This document shows, in pieces, positions 8,030-15,867 of a stretch of 64,000 nucleotides of DNA (its first letter is position 1; each line of letters begins with the position of its first letter). The notes under the pieces are model-generated. The model saw nothing but the letters and a program-made list of their open reading frames with translations. It did no database searches and was not told the DNA's origin. Source of the DNA: Opitutaceae bacterium (lineage in GTDB: Bacteria; Verrucomicrobiota; Verrucomicrobiia; Opitutales; Opitutaceae); the NCBI GenBank assembly GCA_016794785.1, contig JAEUHC010000014.1:310001-374000 (forward strand). The letters run 5' to 3'. The translations under genes were made by a program, and so were the position numbers.

Positions 8030-8632
8030 TCACGCGGAGAGCGTAGCAAGTATATCCGACTCAACTGACTGAGGCACTCGCTTCGCCTCGGCGATCAGCG
8101 CCGCCTCAAAGAAAGCCTTCACCAGAACGTCCCGTGCCTGGGCGCAATCCACGATCATGCGAAGCTGCGTTTTCGCCGCTTCGGCGAGCCCCGCTCCAAA
8201 CATGCGCGGAAGTGAATCCGAACCAGCCGCCACGCCGTTCCCATCGGTCGCAACACTACGCAGCATCATCGCGGCCATCGTGAATCGCTCATCTTTCGAT
8301 CCGGCGGCGTCATCGCCGCAGCGGATCTGATCAAACCGGTCAAAAACATCAGCCACGCCCATGCGTGCCGCAAAAGCCCGGTCCCAGCCCTTTCGCCCGC
8401 GCCGCTCATACAAGCGCCATAAATCCGCGTGCGTGTAAGGGCGCGAGCAGGGCCGGTTGGCCGCCGCTTCGAGTTCCTCCCATCTCCGCAAGTGGCGCGT
8501 GGTCACTTGCAGGATGTTCGCCAGCTCCTTCTGCGAAGGCGGGCGTTTCAGACTTCCACCAAACGCCGAAAGCCGGGCGTCACCACTGTCAGCGGCGACC
8601 AGTTTTTGTGTTGTCTGATTGACGAGGCGCAT
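8030..8632 (-). CDS. Hypothetical protein with N-terminal HTH-like segment
   Basis: 200 residues, not recognised. Residues about 31-52 (PSQKELANILQVTTRHLRRW) read as a helix-turn-helix of MerR/phage type, followed by YTHADLWRLYERRGRKGW. The remainder is helical with no catalytic motif. It lies upstream of the abiE operator on the same strand. It could be a small DNA-binding protein controlling element genes or a phage terminase-small-subunit-like protein. I cannot decide between these. Confidence 0.6.
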   Translation of the reverse strand: MRLVNQTTQKLVAADSGDARLSAFGGSLKRPPSQKELANILQVTTRHLRRWEELEAAANRPCSRPYTHADLWRLYERRGRKGWDRAFAARMGVADVFDRFDQIRCGDDAAGSKDERFTMAAMMLRSVATDGNGVAAGSDSLPRMFGAGLAEAAKTQLRMIVDCAQARDVLVKAFFEAALIAEAKRVPQSVESDILATLSA

Positions 8633-8679
8633 TCGGCTGCCCGGCTGATCTCAATGAAGCGAATGTGACAGGTCGCAAG

Positions 8680-9084
8680 CTATGGGCACACCAGACTGCC
8701 AGACTGAACATCTTCACCAAGCGACACCTGTTTCTTGTTTTGGCAGGCAAGCAAAGCCAGGTGCCAGTCGTGAAACACGTTCACGCGATGAAAGGTTGGG
8801 AAGCCTAATTCGGTCGTCGTCATCTTCCATTTCACGAACGCGACGACGCGCTGCTCCTCGCGATCAAAGAGGGCGATTTCGCCTTCCTCGCAGCCCGGCA
8901 TTTGAATCATGAAAGCCTCCACGGCTTCTTCTCGCGACTGAGCGACGGCGGCGGGGATACAGACGCCTGCCGCGTATTCGACGATGACTTGAAAGCGCCC
9001 GGCGTTGCGAACACCGGATGCGGACACGGGAACAGTTTCGGAGATGAGTTCGAGATTCGTGGGATTGCTTTTCACGAGTCCCAT
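8680..9084 (-). CDS. Hypothetical protein preceded by the element's shared operator
   Basis: 134 residues from the ATG at 9084. The frame can be opened earlier with a GTG at 9144, but that codon lies inside the operator at 9132-9162, so the inner ATG is chosen. The sequence begins MGLVKSNPTNLELISE and contains a beta-rich stretch (GRFQVIVEYAAGVCIPAAVA, then EEAVEAFMIQ) and a second one (EIALFDREEQRVVAFVKWKM). No family recognised. Its importance is regulatory context: it shares an operator design with the relaxase gene 22 kb away, so it may belong to the same regulon, possibly as part of the control circuit. Confidence 0.6.
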   Translation of the reverse strand: MGLVKSNPTNLELISETVPVSASGVRNAGRFQVIVEYAAGVCIPAAVAQSREEAVEAFMIQMPGCEEGEIALFDREEQRVVAFVKWKMTTTELGFPTFHRVNVFHDWHLALLACQNKKQVSLGEDVQSGSLVCP

Positions 9085-9131
9085 TCCGCGCTCCCGACTC
9101 CCGCGCCTCAACGGAGCGCGCCCTCCGAGTT

Positions 9132-9162
9132 TGGTGTAGTTCACCTACACCGAAATCGGTAG
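9132..9162. promoter_or_regulatory. Three-part operator GTAG-N5-CTAC-N10-GTAG (copy A)
   Basis: GTAG at 9136-9139, CTAC at 9145-9148 and GTAG at 9159-9162. The first pair forms a 7-bp inverted repeat GGTGTAG/CTACACC. The same three units with identical spacing occur at 31558-31584 before the relaxase. It sits about 50 bases before the start of the gene at 8680-9084. Confidence 0.65.
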
Positions 9163-9682
9163 ATGCCGCCGAACCAACAAGCGGCCCGGAAAGCGGGTGC
9201 GGACACACGGCAGCCCGGAACGGCCACCGAGAGGCGAATTCACTCTGCCCATCGGTTTTCAGTTCCGTGAGCCGCGATGAACGCCCTGCTCGGCCAGCTC
9301 CGAGCCGGTCGTCACGACCAACGGTGTCGTGGCCTGTCAGCGTCCACGTCCGAGCGAGGTCACGGCAAACGTCGCGTCGCTTCATTCACCCACACGGGAT
9401 GACGGCCAGCGCAGAAGCATCACCGGCGGTCCGGCGGAAACGCGTTCTGGTAGCGAGCGGTTGTCGCAATCGCGGGCAAGTCCGCCACGGCGGAACGTCC
9501 CTTTTTCCCGGTGCGTTCTTGCTCTCTCTGGCGGCCCCTCCCACCGGACCGCCGCTACGCGGACAGGGCGCGTTTGGGTCCTCCTTGAAAGGAATCCCCC
9601 CAACCGTCCCCTCGTCCCGGCCGGCACCCCCGCCCTTCGACGAGAGAGCAATCCCGCTCCCTCAAAATCAAAAAGGAACATC
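9163..9682. other. 520-base region without a convincing gene
   Basis: Long open frames here (for example 9267-9752 plus and 9382-9693 minus) have Arg/Pro/Ser-rich composition typical of chance frames in GC-rich DNA. The segment separates divergent genes and probably holds promoter and leader of the plus-strand gene at 9683. I see no RNA gene or repeat. Confidence 0.5.
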
Positions 9683-9982
9683 ATGCCCGCCAAGACCGCT
9701 CAACCCGCCTCGCAACCCAAGAACGCCGCCACCGGCCCAAAACTTCCGGTGAAGACCTTCCGCCTCGGCCGCATCAAAGCCGCCGTGTGGGAGAACGAAG
9801 CCGACCAGAAGAAATTCTTCAACGTGACCTTCGCCCGGACCTACGTGGACGACGCCAAAAACTTCCACGACACCGATAGCTACGGTCGCGACGACCTCCC
9901 GCTCGTCGCCAAACTGGCCGATCAGGCGCACACGTTCATCTTCGAGCAGCTCGCGAAACTGAAAGCCGAGCAGAGCGAATAA
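9683..9982 (+). CDS. Small conserved hypothetical protein of mobile elements
   Basis: 99 residues starting at an ATG preceded by AAAAAGGA as ribosome-binding site. After a low-complexity N-terminus, the body (VKTFRLGRIKAAVWENEADQ, then a FFNVTFARTYVD stretch) has a beta-sheet pattern, ending in a helix with DLPLVAKLADQAHTFIFEQL. Proteins of this shape, with a GRIKAAIW-type strand, are common beside ICE and plasmid genes, but no function is known to me. A strong terminator follows 15 bases after the stop, so it is likely transcribed alone and well expressed. Confidence 0.75.
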   Translation: MPAKTAQPASQPKNAATGPKLPVKTFRLGRIKAAVWENEADQKKFFNVTFARTYVDDAKNFHDTDSYGRDDLPLVAKLADQAHTFIFEQLAKLKAEQSE

Positions 9983-9996
9983 CCTACGCCTCAACG

Positions 9997-10024
9997 GGCG
10001 GCCGGTTTACCCGGCCGCCTTTTT
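9997..10024 (+). terminator. Rho-independent terminator after 9683-9982
   Basis: Perfect 9-bp stem GGCGGCCGG (9997-10005) / CCGGCCGCC (10011-10019), 5-base loop, then five T. Confidence 0.92.
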
Positions 10025-10325
10025 CGTGCCCTTCGCCGACAAATCACAAACTACAAGCCATCGATCCAATGCTCGCTTCGCTCGTTTTCCTCTAGCGACT
10101 GCCAGCCGCTAGTTTCGCCATTCTACACCCGGTCAAGGTCGTATCGCTGCGCGATCTCCACCACGCGGAAACACTCCGCTTCCCCTTCGTTGCGGCCGAG
10201 CCCGCCGCCTCAGCGCTCCGCCCACCGCTTTGACTTTCGGGTGTGGGGCGAAAATCGCCAATCGGCAGTAGGCGATCAGGTCACGAACCGTGACACACGC
10301 CCCACGGGCCGAACGGCACAAACCC

Positions 10326-10694
10326 ATGTCCTGTGAAAACACGTTCGGTGAAACCATCTATTCCTACTCCCGCACCCAAGCCATCGAGGACGGTATCCTC
10401 GTGGACCTGAGCCAAGTCGATTCCATCCGCCAGCACTGGAAACATCCCTTCGCTTGCACGTCGGCGGTGTGGGCGATCATCGAGGAAGCGTTACAGCGAC
10501 CCGACCAAGATACGTGCGGTATCTGCCACGATATTTCCACGATGGCCAAACTCGCCATCCACGCTGCTCGTAACGCCGATCAGATCCTTTTCACGGTCAT
10601 CATCACCGGAAAAAAGCACGCGATGAAACTGCATATCGGCCCCGGCGACACGGCCGCACCGGTGCTAACGCTCATGCTGCCTTACGAAGACTGA
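10326..10694 (+). CDS. DUF6573-family protein
   Basis: 122 residues from the ATG at 10326 (a GTG at 10290 is an alternative). The N-terminus FGETIYSYSRTQAIEDGILVDLS is the hallmark of DUF6573, a small protein common on conjugative elements and phages. The C-terminal half (ILFTVIITGKKHAMKLHIGP, ending LTLMLP) is duplicated, slightly diverged, at 15148-15336. Function unknown. No good ribosome-binding site is visible. A UUCG-loop terminator follows directly. Confidence 0.85.
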   Translation: MSCENTFGETIYSYSRTQAIEDGILVDLSQVDSIRQHWKHPFACTSAVWAIIEEALQRPDQDTCGICHDISTMAKLAIHAARNADQILFTVIITGKKHAMKLHIGPGDTAAPVLTLMLPYED

Positions 10695-10697
10695 ACG

Positions 10698-10719
10698 AAG
10701 GGGCTTCGGCCTCTTTTTT
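10698..10719 (+). terminator. Terminator with UUCG tetraloop after DUF6573 gene
   Basis: Stem AAGGGGC (10698-10704) pairs with GCCTCTT (10709-10715, one wobble) around TTCG, followed by a T run to 10719. A related terminator follows the partial gene copy at 15340-15360. Confidence 0.85.
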
Positions 10720-10773
10720 CGTCTGTCCACAAACCGAGCCCAATCCCGCCGCGCAGAATGCTGCGTTCGTCGC

Positions 10774-10806
10774 TTGACTTCACTATTACACGGTAGAGTG
10801 TAATAG
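10774..10806 (+). promoter_or_regulatory. Promoter and palindromic operator of the arsR-like operon
   Basis: Perfect 9-bp inverted repeat CTATTACAC (10783-10791) / GTGTAATAG (10798-10806) with a 6-base centre, ending 3 bases before the regulator's ATG. A TTGACT (10774-10779) can act as -35, with TGTAAT (10799-10804) as a weak -10 at 19-base spacing. The 12-2-12-like layout is typical for ArsR/SmtB autoregulation. Confidence 0.7.
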
Positions 10807-10809
10807 ACG

Positions 10810-11217
10810 ATGGCTCGATCAATTTCCAAACCTGCCACGCGAAAGGCTGCCAATTGCTGCTCGATTTCGCCTTGTCCGCCGAAGCCGGCGATAGCGAAGC
10901 GATCACTGTTGTCCCCCGAACTAGCGGATCAGTTGGCGATCGTGTTCAAGATTCTCGCGAACGATTCACGGCTGCGTTTGCTCCACGCGCTCGCGCGCGC
11001 AGGAGAACTCCCGGTCGGTGCGCTCGCGGATACCGTCAGCATGACGCCCCAAGCGGTTTCCAACCAGCTCCAACGGCTCGCGCTTCGCGGGATAGTTGGC
11101 ACACGTCGCGAGGGTAATAATATCCACTACCGGCTCGTCGATCCATGCGTGCTGGAATTGCTTGATCGCGGCCTGTGCTTGACCGAGGACGCGCGGCAAC
11201 GGAGCGCTACAAAATGA
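10810..11217 (+). CDS. ArsR/SmtB-family metal-responsive repressor
   Basis: 135 residues. A winged HTH spans about 35-110: DSRLRLLHALA, LADTVSMTPQAVSNQLQRLA as recognition helix region, and RREGNNIHYRLVD as wing. Candidate metal-binding thiols are C16, C17 and C22 near the N-terminus and C113 and C123 in the C-terminal helix. The classic alpha-3 ELCVCDL metal site is absent (here ELPVGALAD), so it is not a plain ArsR or CadC. It most likely binds the palindrome just upstream and represses the whole operon 10810-15109. Its stop overlaps the next start (ATGA). The inducing metal cannot be deduced. Confidence 0.85.
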   Translation: MARSISKPATRKAANCCSISPCPPKPAIAKRSLLSPELADQLAIVFKILANDSRLRLLHALARAGELPVGALADTVSMTPQAVSNQLQRLALRGIVGTRREGNNIHYRLVDPCVLELLDRGLCLTEDARQRSATK

Positions 11218-12175
11218 CCCGCTGGGCTCAATCGCTAGTAATAAGCGGCGCCATCATCGCCGCAGGTTTGGCCGCCCCGGCTCGGGCGGCAGCGATGATT
11301 TCGGGCGGCTTGGACTTGCGAGCCCTTCACATGACGACTCCCCGCGACACAGAAGCGGAACTCGCCGGTGCGTTCCTAAACTTCCGGCAGGTGTGGGCCG
11401 ACGCGTCGGGTGACCGCTGGATCGGCGTCGCCCAGCTTGATTTCGATCACAATTTCGACGAGGTCCGACCCTATCAAGTTTATCTCCAATACAAAGGTCC
11501 GCTCGGCAAGTGGAACATCCGCGCCGGGCACTACCTCCTCCCGTTCGGATTGCTCACGACCTACGATACCGAGCGTCTGGTGTTGCGAGGTTTGGAAGAG
11601 ACAAATCTTGGCATTCGCAGCGATACCGGAGCGCAGCTTTTTGGCCGCTCCGGCGATTTCGACTATGCGCTATCGGTCACGGGCGGCTTGGGCAATTCGC
11701 GTCTCTTCGATTCCCGCGCAAGGCCCCTCCTCGCCACGCGGGTGGCCTACGTGAGAGAGGCTTGGCAGGTAGGGCTCTCCGCGTTGACAGGCCGCGTGTG
11801 GCCGGGTTCGAACCGCTGACTGGCGAGGCAAATGCGTCCCGATCCTTCACGCGAGAACGACGCGTGGCTTTGGACGCGCTATGGACCTGGGGGCCGCTGA
11901 CGTTGCGCGCTGAGGTGAGCGGTGGAACGAACAACGACGACAAAGTGCGGGGAGGCGTGCTCCTCGCAGACTACGCGATAACGCCAAAGCTCGAACTCAA
12001 TTTTCGCTACGCGGCATGGCGTAGTCTCTCCACAGCTCAAACGGTCGGGGCCGGTCTCACCTACAATTTCGGCTACGGAGTCTTTGTGCGAATCGCGGAC
12101 AACTACGAACTCACCGGACGAAACAATCATGCGTTCACAGCTCAATTTTATTTTGAATTCAGCCACCGGATTTAG
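11214..12175 (+). pseudogene. Outer-membrane beta-barrel (porin-like) gene with a frameshift near 11800
   Basis: Frame one starts at the ATG at 11214 with a signal peptide (SLVISGAIIAAGLAAPARAAA) and reads barrel strands such as WIGVAQLDFDHNFDEVRPYQ, WNIRAGHYLLPFGL and FDYALSVTGGLGNSRLFD before stopping at 11819. The next frame then continues the same barrel (VALDALWTWGPLTLRAEVSGG, LELNFRYAAW, FTAQFYFEFSHRI) with a terminal aromatic-rich strand, to 12175. One base gained or lost near 11790-11815 explains it. It is either a real inactivating mutation or a sequencing error. The protein would be an outer-membrane channel of about 320 residues working with the ABC transporter encoded downstream. 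Confidence 0.75.
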
Positions 12176-12746
12176 GGCGTCGGTGCTGCTCGGCGTCCTG
12201 CTCGCACTCGGCGCAGGATCGCTGCGCGCGGACGTGTGCGTATGGCGCGACCCGGAGCGCACGATGCAAAAATTGTTTCCGGCCGCTCGTGACTACAAAA
12301 CGCGGACGGAGAAAATGACACCGGAACGCATCGCCGCGATTGAACAGGCGCTCGGGGAAAAACTTGAGGACACCGAACGTAAGGAATTCGATCTTTACGA
12401 GATTACCGGCAATGCGGACGGGAAAGCGGCAACCCTTGGCACTGTCCTGGCGTTGGCGGGGAAAGGTGAATACGGAACCATTGAGGTGGTCGTCGGCGTG
12501 GATCAAGCGGGCGGCCTCGTGGGTGTCTATATTCAACGCACGCGCGAGCGCGCGGCTAAGGCGCTGCAAGCGCCGGAGTTTCTTCAACAATTTGCGGGCA
12601 AAACCAAAAACGACGGATTCGAAATCGGTAAGGACATCAAGCCCGCGAGTCCCGACGCCCCATCGGCGTCGCGCGTTGTCGCGTTCGTCGTGAAAAAGAT
12701 GCTCGTCTTCCACGACGTGCTCACCAGCGGAAAAACCAAAACATGA
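12129..12746 (+). CDS. Secreted FMN-binding-domain-like protein
   Basis: 205 residues from an ATG at 12129 that lies inside the end of the porin frame. A hydrophobic segment SVLLGVLLALGAGSLRA (about 19-35) acts as signal peptide or anchor. The mature protein (DVCVWRDPERTMQKLFPAARDY, RIAAIEQALG, GTIEVVVGVDQAGGLVGVYI) has the repeat structure seen in periplasmic FMN-binding domains of the NosR/RnfG kind, but the Ser/Thr-Gly-Ala-Thr flavinylation motif is not evident. It may therefore be a degenerate or distinct member. Its stop overlaps the next start. In the operon it could sense or move electrons in the periplasm. Confidence 0.65.
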   Translation: MRSQLNFILNSATGFRASVLLGVLLALGAGSLRADVCVWRDPERTMQKLFPAARDYKTRTEKMTPERIAAIEQALGEKLEDTERKEFDLYEITGNADGKAATLGTVLALAGKGEYGTIEVVVGVDQAGGLVGVYIQRTRERAAKALQAPEFLQQFAGKTKNDGFEIGKDIKPASPDAPSASRVVAFVVKKMLVFHDVLTSGKTKT

Positions 12747-13297
12747 AAACCATCGGACTCCTCATTAGTTGTTTCGCTGCGGCCTCGGCCCCGGCGAGTG
12801 TCTGCGATTCGCTCGTATGCACGGCGTGTGTCGCCACGACACTCCCTCCTGCGTCAGGCTGGCTCCTTGGCATCGGGGCGCTGCTCTTCGGCGTGATCGG
12901 ATTCACGGTATTCAAGACCCGGCGCCGCGGAATGCTGCCTTTGCTGACCTTGTTCGCGGCGCTCGCGAACACTTCCAACGCCGCCGACACGAAGACCGAA
13001 AACACCGGCACACCCGTGAAGGCCACTATCGCCGAACTGCTGGCCAAGCCGGAGGCCTATGCGGGCAAAGACGTAGTCGTCATCGCCCGCTTGGCTGATT
13101 TTTGCACTGACGACGGCTGCCTCACCCTGAAGGACAAATTCGACGTCATCGAGGGTCATCCGCCCGCGCGCGGCTTCAAGAAAACTCCAAAGACCGGCGC
13201 GACTCTGGCGGTAACTGGCACGGTAAAAGTTAAGGGCGAAGGCGAAAGAAAGTCGGTTTCGCTGGCGGTGACGAGTTTCGAGGAGGTGAAGAAATGA
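12743..13297 (+). CDS. Membrane-anchored OB-fold-like periplasmic protein
   Basis: 184 residues. The start overlaps the previous stop by four bases (ATGA). The N-terminus is hydrophobic and includes a CDSLVCTACVATT cysteine cluster (C21, C26, C29), then a helix (GWLLGIGALLFGVIGFTVF, about 39-57) and a second hydrophobic stretch ending at ANTSNAAD that could be a cleavage site. The C-terminal domain (VKATIAELLAKPEAYAGKDVVV to AVTGTVKVKGEGERKSVSLAV) resembles OB-fold proteins that follow a signal peptide. Two cysteines (DFCTDDGCLTL) could form a disulphide or bind metal. Exact role unknown. Confidence 0.65.
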   Translation: MKTIGLLISCFAAASAPASVCDSLVCTACVATTLPPASGWLLGIGALLFGVIGFTVFKTRRRGMLPLLTLFAALANTSNAADTKTENTGTPVKATIAELLAKPEAYAGKDVVVIARLADFCTDDGCLTLKDKFDVIEGHPPARGFKKTPKTGATLAVTGTVKVKGEGERKSVSLAVTSFEEVKK

Positions 13298-14451
13298 ATC
13301 TGCTGACCCTCAGCCTCAAAGATCTTCGGCGACGGCGCACCCGGTCAGCCCTGACGGTCGTGGGTGTGGCGCTCGCCGCCGCGACGCTTTTCAGCCTGCT
13401 CTCGTTTAATCGGGGCTTTCGACAGTCGTTGCAAAAGGAGATGAGCGATTCGGGCATCCACATGTTCGTCTCGACTGAGGGGTGTCCGATGGAAGCCGCC
13501 TCATTGGCGTTGCACGGCGGAGAGATTCCAAAATTTCTTCCGGAAGATCGGGTGTCCGCGATTCGTGCCGCTCCCAATGTGCGTGCAATTACCCGCGTGC
13601 TGATCTTCTCCGTGCCCGGCGAAGGAAAGCGCATCGACCTCTTCTATGGAGCAGACGAGGAATTCCCGAAACTCAAGCCGCACTGGAAACTCCAGGGCAC
13701 GTGGTTCACGAACGAACAGTCCATCGTGCTTGGCGCAGAGGCGGCTCGGGTGGAGAAGCGCACGGTCGGCGACAAAGTATTTTTCCCCGAGATCAACGCT
13801 GAGTTTGTCGTCGCTGGTGTGTTGGAGCGCACGGGAAGTGGGGATGACGGCTGGTTTTATATCCCACTCAAGACCGCACAGCGTCTTTTCAAAAAAGAGA
13901 ACAAGCTCACCGGCGTCGGCGTCAGTTTAACTAATGTCGAAAACATCCAACAAACCAAGGAAGCGCTTGAACTCATCCCCGACGCCTACGTCGTGACCGC
14001 GCAGCAGATGATGGAACAGATTCTAAAACTCGTGGGATCGAGCAAGACGCTTATGTTTGCGGTGCTCGGCATCGCCCTCGCAATCGCCGTGCTCGGCGTG
14101 ATGAACACCGTGTTGATGTCCGTGATGGAGAAGCTGCGTGAATTCGGCTACATGCGTTGCGTGGGCGCGTTGCCCGCGGATATTTTCAAGATCGTTCTCG
14201 GCGAAACCGTGACCCTGTGCTTGGTCGGTGGTCTGGTTGGCGTCGTCATCGGCGCGCTCGGCGCCTCCCTTGCCGATCAGTTGATTCGCGGCGTGTTGCC
14301 CTACGCACCGGCGGGCAAACTTGTCGTCTTTGATCCGAGCATGCTCTTCCTCACGCTTATTGTAACCGTCGGAATGGGCGCTTTGGCCGGAGTCTATCCG
14401 AGTTGGAAAGCGTCGCGTGCCTCACCCATGGAGGCGATTCGCAATGAATAA
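13294..14451 (+). CDS. ABC transporter permease, FtsX/MacB type
   Basis: 385 residues in the typical four-helix FtsX/MacB order: TM1 at the N-terminus (LTVVGVALAAATLFSLLSF, about 18-36), a large periplasmic domain of about 210 residues, then three TM segments in the last 140 residues (TLMFAVLGIALAIAVLGVMN; VTLCLVGGLVGVVIGALGA; MLFLTLIVTVGMGALAGVY) and the conserved PSWKASRASPMEAIR end. Such permeases do not move substrates through the membrane pore in the usual way but act as mechanotransmitters for lipoproteins or efflux partners. ATGA overlap with the gene before and an 8-base overlap with the ATPase gene after. Confidence 0.9.
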   Translation: MNLLTLSLKDLRRRRTRSALTVVGVALAAATLFSLLSFNRGFRQSLQKEMSDSGIHMFVSTEGCPMEAASLALHGGEIPKFLPEDRVSAIRAAPNVRAITRVLIFSVPGEGKRIDLFYGADEEFPKLKPHWKLQGTWFTNEQSIVLGAEAARVEKRTVGDKVFFPEINAEFVVAGVLERTGSGDDGWFYIPLKTAQRLFKKENKLTGVGVSLTNVENIQQTKEALELIPDAYVVTAQQMMEQILKLVGSSKTLMFAVLGIALAIAVLGVMNTVLMSVMEKLREFGYMRCVGALPADIFKIVLGETVTLCLVGGLVGVVIGALGASLADQLIRGVLPYAPAGKLVVFDPSMLFLTLIVTVGMGALAGVYPSWKASRASPMEAIRNE

Positions 14452-15109
14452 CGTCGTCGAACTAGATGCTATCACCCGCAATTATCAGCGGGGCAGCGAA
14501 CGCATCCGAGCGGTCAACGAGGTGACGTTCAACGTAGCGTCCGGCGAATTCGTCGCTATCGTTGGCCCCTCCGGCTCGGGCAAAACGACGCTGCTCAATC
14601 TCATCGGTTGCGTGGATAAACCGGACAACGGCATAGTGCGCATCGACGGTGAACCGACGAGCGATCTCGACGAGGCGGGCCTCACCCGCATCCGTGCCCG
14701 CAAGATCGGTTTCGTTTTTCAACAATTCTTCCTGCTCCCGACTTTGACCGCGCTGGAGAACGTGCAACTGCCGGCGATGTTTCTCCGCAACGGAGATAGG
14801 ACTGCCGAAGCGACTGAACTCCTTACGCGCGTCGGGCTGGAGGATCGCTTGCATCACTTGCCGGATCAACTCTCAGGTGGTGAAATGCAGCGGGTCGCGA
14901 TTGCGCGCGCATTGATCAACTCACCTCGCATCCTGCTCGCCGATGAACCCACCGGAAGTCTCGATTCCGCCAACGCCGCGTCGATACTAGACCTCTTCGC
15001 TCAACTGCACGCCGAGGGACTCACCTGTCTGATCGTCACACACAACGAAGCAGTGGCCAACGCGTGCAACCGAACGATTCAGATCAAGGATGGCCGTCTC
15101 GAAAAGTAA
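14444..15109 (+). CDS. ABC transporter ATP-binding protein, MacB/LolD type
   Basis: 221 residues from the ATG at 14444, overlapping the permease stop. Walker A GPSGSGKT (41-48), Q-loop FVFQQF, signature [15 protein letters not shown], Walker [14 protein letters not shown] and H-loop IVTHN are all intact. It belongs to the o228/MacB-LolD family that pairs with FtsX-like permeases. It ends the operon. About 40 bases further on the truncated DUF6573 copy begins. Confidence 0.93.
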   Translation: MNNVVELDAITRNYQRGSERIRAVNEVTFNVASGEFVAIVGPSGSGKTTLLNLIGCVDKPDNGIVRIDGEPTSDLDEAGLTRIRARKIGFVFQQFFLLPTLTALENVQLPAMFLRNGDRTAEATELLTRVGLEDRLHHLPDQLSGGEMQRVAIARALINSPRILLADEPTGSLDSANAASILDLFAQLHAEGLTCLIVTHNEAVANACNRTIQIKDGRLEK

Positions 15110-15147
15110 GTTGGGAGTCCGCGTTACCGCGGTGCGATTAACATTCC

Positions 15148-15336
15148 TGCGGTATTTGCCGCGACATTTCGACGATGGCAAAGCTAGCAATCCGCCACGC
15201 GCAAGACACACGCGAGGCTGAGCTGATTCTCTTCCAAGTCATCATCACCGAAAAGAAACACGCGATGAAACTGCACATTGGCCCCGGCGACACCGCCGCG
15301 CCAGTGCTCACGCTCATGCTTCCCTGCGAAGATTGA
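15148..15336 (+). pseudogene. 5'-truncated copy of the DUF6573 gene
   Basis: The frame reads CGICRDISTMAKLAIRHAQD and then LFQVIITEKKHAMKLHIGP to a stop at 15336, matching the last 60 codons of the gene at 10326-10694 with moderate divergence. Everything upstream of the CGIC codons is missing, and similarity begins at about 15148. An ATG at 15175 could still start a 53-residue peptide. The copy carries its own version of the downstream terminator, so the duplicated unit is about 210 bases. Confidence 0.75.
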
Positions 15337-15339
15337 ACG

Positions 15340-15360
15340 AAGGGGCCTCGGCCCCTTTTT
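15340..15360 (+). terminator. Terminator after truncated DUF6573 copy
   Basis: Stem AAGGGGC (15340-15346) / GCCCCTT (15351-15357) with loop CTCG, followed by T to 15360. Homologous to the terminator at 10698. It may now terminate the ABC-transporter operon. Confidence 0.85.
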
Positions 15361-15540
15361 CGTCTGTCCGCTAAACGTTTTCATCTCCACCGGCTACGTC
15401 TCCCGCATTTTCGGTAGATTCGCGCCACTGCAATTCTGCTCCACCATTGTTTGATGCCAGCGGGTCCGCCAGCCACGACAGGCCGACCGCAATCAAAACA
15501 ACTCAACCTATCGCCGTCATTAGGCCGGCTCAAAATACAC

Positions 15541-15750
15541 ATGAATACCACAGCAGAATCATCGCACGTCGGGTCCTCGGCTAGCTCGGCGCGGACGCCG
15601 CGTTCCAATCCGATCTCGGAGGAACTCACACAATTAAAACGCGAGCTACTGCAAGCCGAAGTCCGGCTAGCAAAAGCACGTGCCGCCGTTTCAGGAGCCG
15701 AAGCCGACGTAAAGGTTCTCAATGCGCACCTTAAAGCGCTCACGAAATAG
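15541..15750 (+). CDS. Small coiled-coil protein
   Basis: 69 residues. After a Ser-rich N-terminus, residues about 28-66 form an uninterrupted amphipathic helix with heptads (LTQLKRELLQAEVRLAKARA). An ATG at 15541 with weak ribosome-binding context; the upstream extension of the same frame looks like non-coding. A terminator stands 47 bases after the stop, which supports a real transcript. Function unknown; short coiled-coil proteins of this kind are frequent on plasmids and ICEs. Confidence 0.5.
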   Translation: MNTTAESSHVGSSASSARTPRSNPISEELTQLKRELLQAEVRLAKARAAVSGAEADVKVLNAHLKALTK

Positions 15751-15796
15751 GCTCGCTCCAATGCACGCGTAGTTACCCGTGGCAAAAGCCGCTCAC

Positions 15797-15824
15797 AAAA
15801 GGCCGACGCTTGCGTCGGCCTTTT
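15797..15824. terminator. Bidirectional terminator between convergent operons
   Basis: AAAAGGCCGACGC (15797-15809) and its exact complement GCGTCGGCCTTTT (15812-15824) with a TT centre (the hairpin loop will open a few pairs). T runs flank both sides, so it can end the plus-strand gene at 15541 and the minus-strand transfer operon ending at 15868. Confidence 0.9.
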
Positions 15825-15867
15825 CAATTCTTACAGGCCACACCAATTCGCTAACGTAGCCGTCGCG

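Noticed and set aside
10513..15366. Composite transposon with insertion sequences at both ends of the arsR-like operon
   Set aside because: The repeated DNA is a gene end plus terminator without transposase or terminal inverted repeats, so an IS-based element is not supported.
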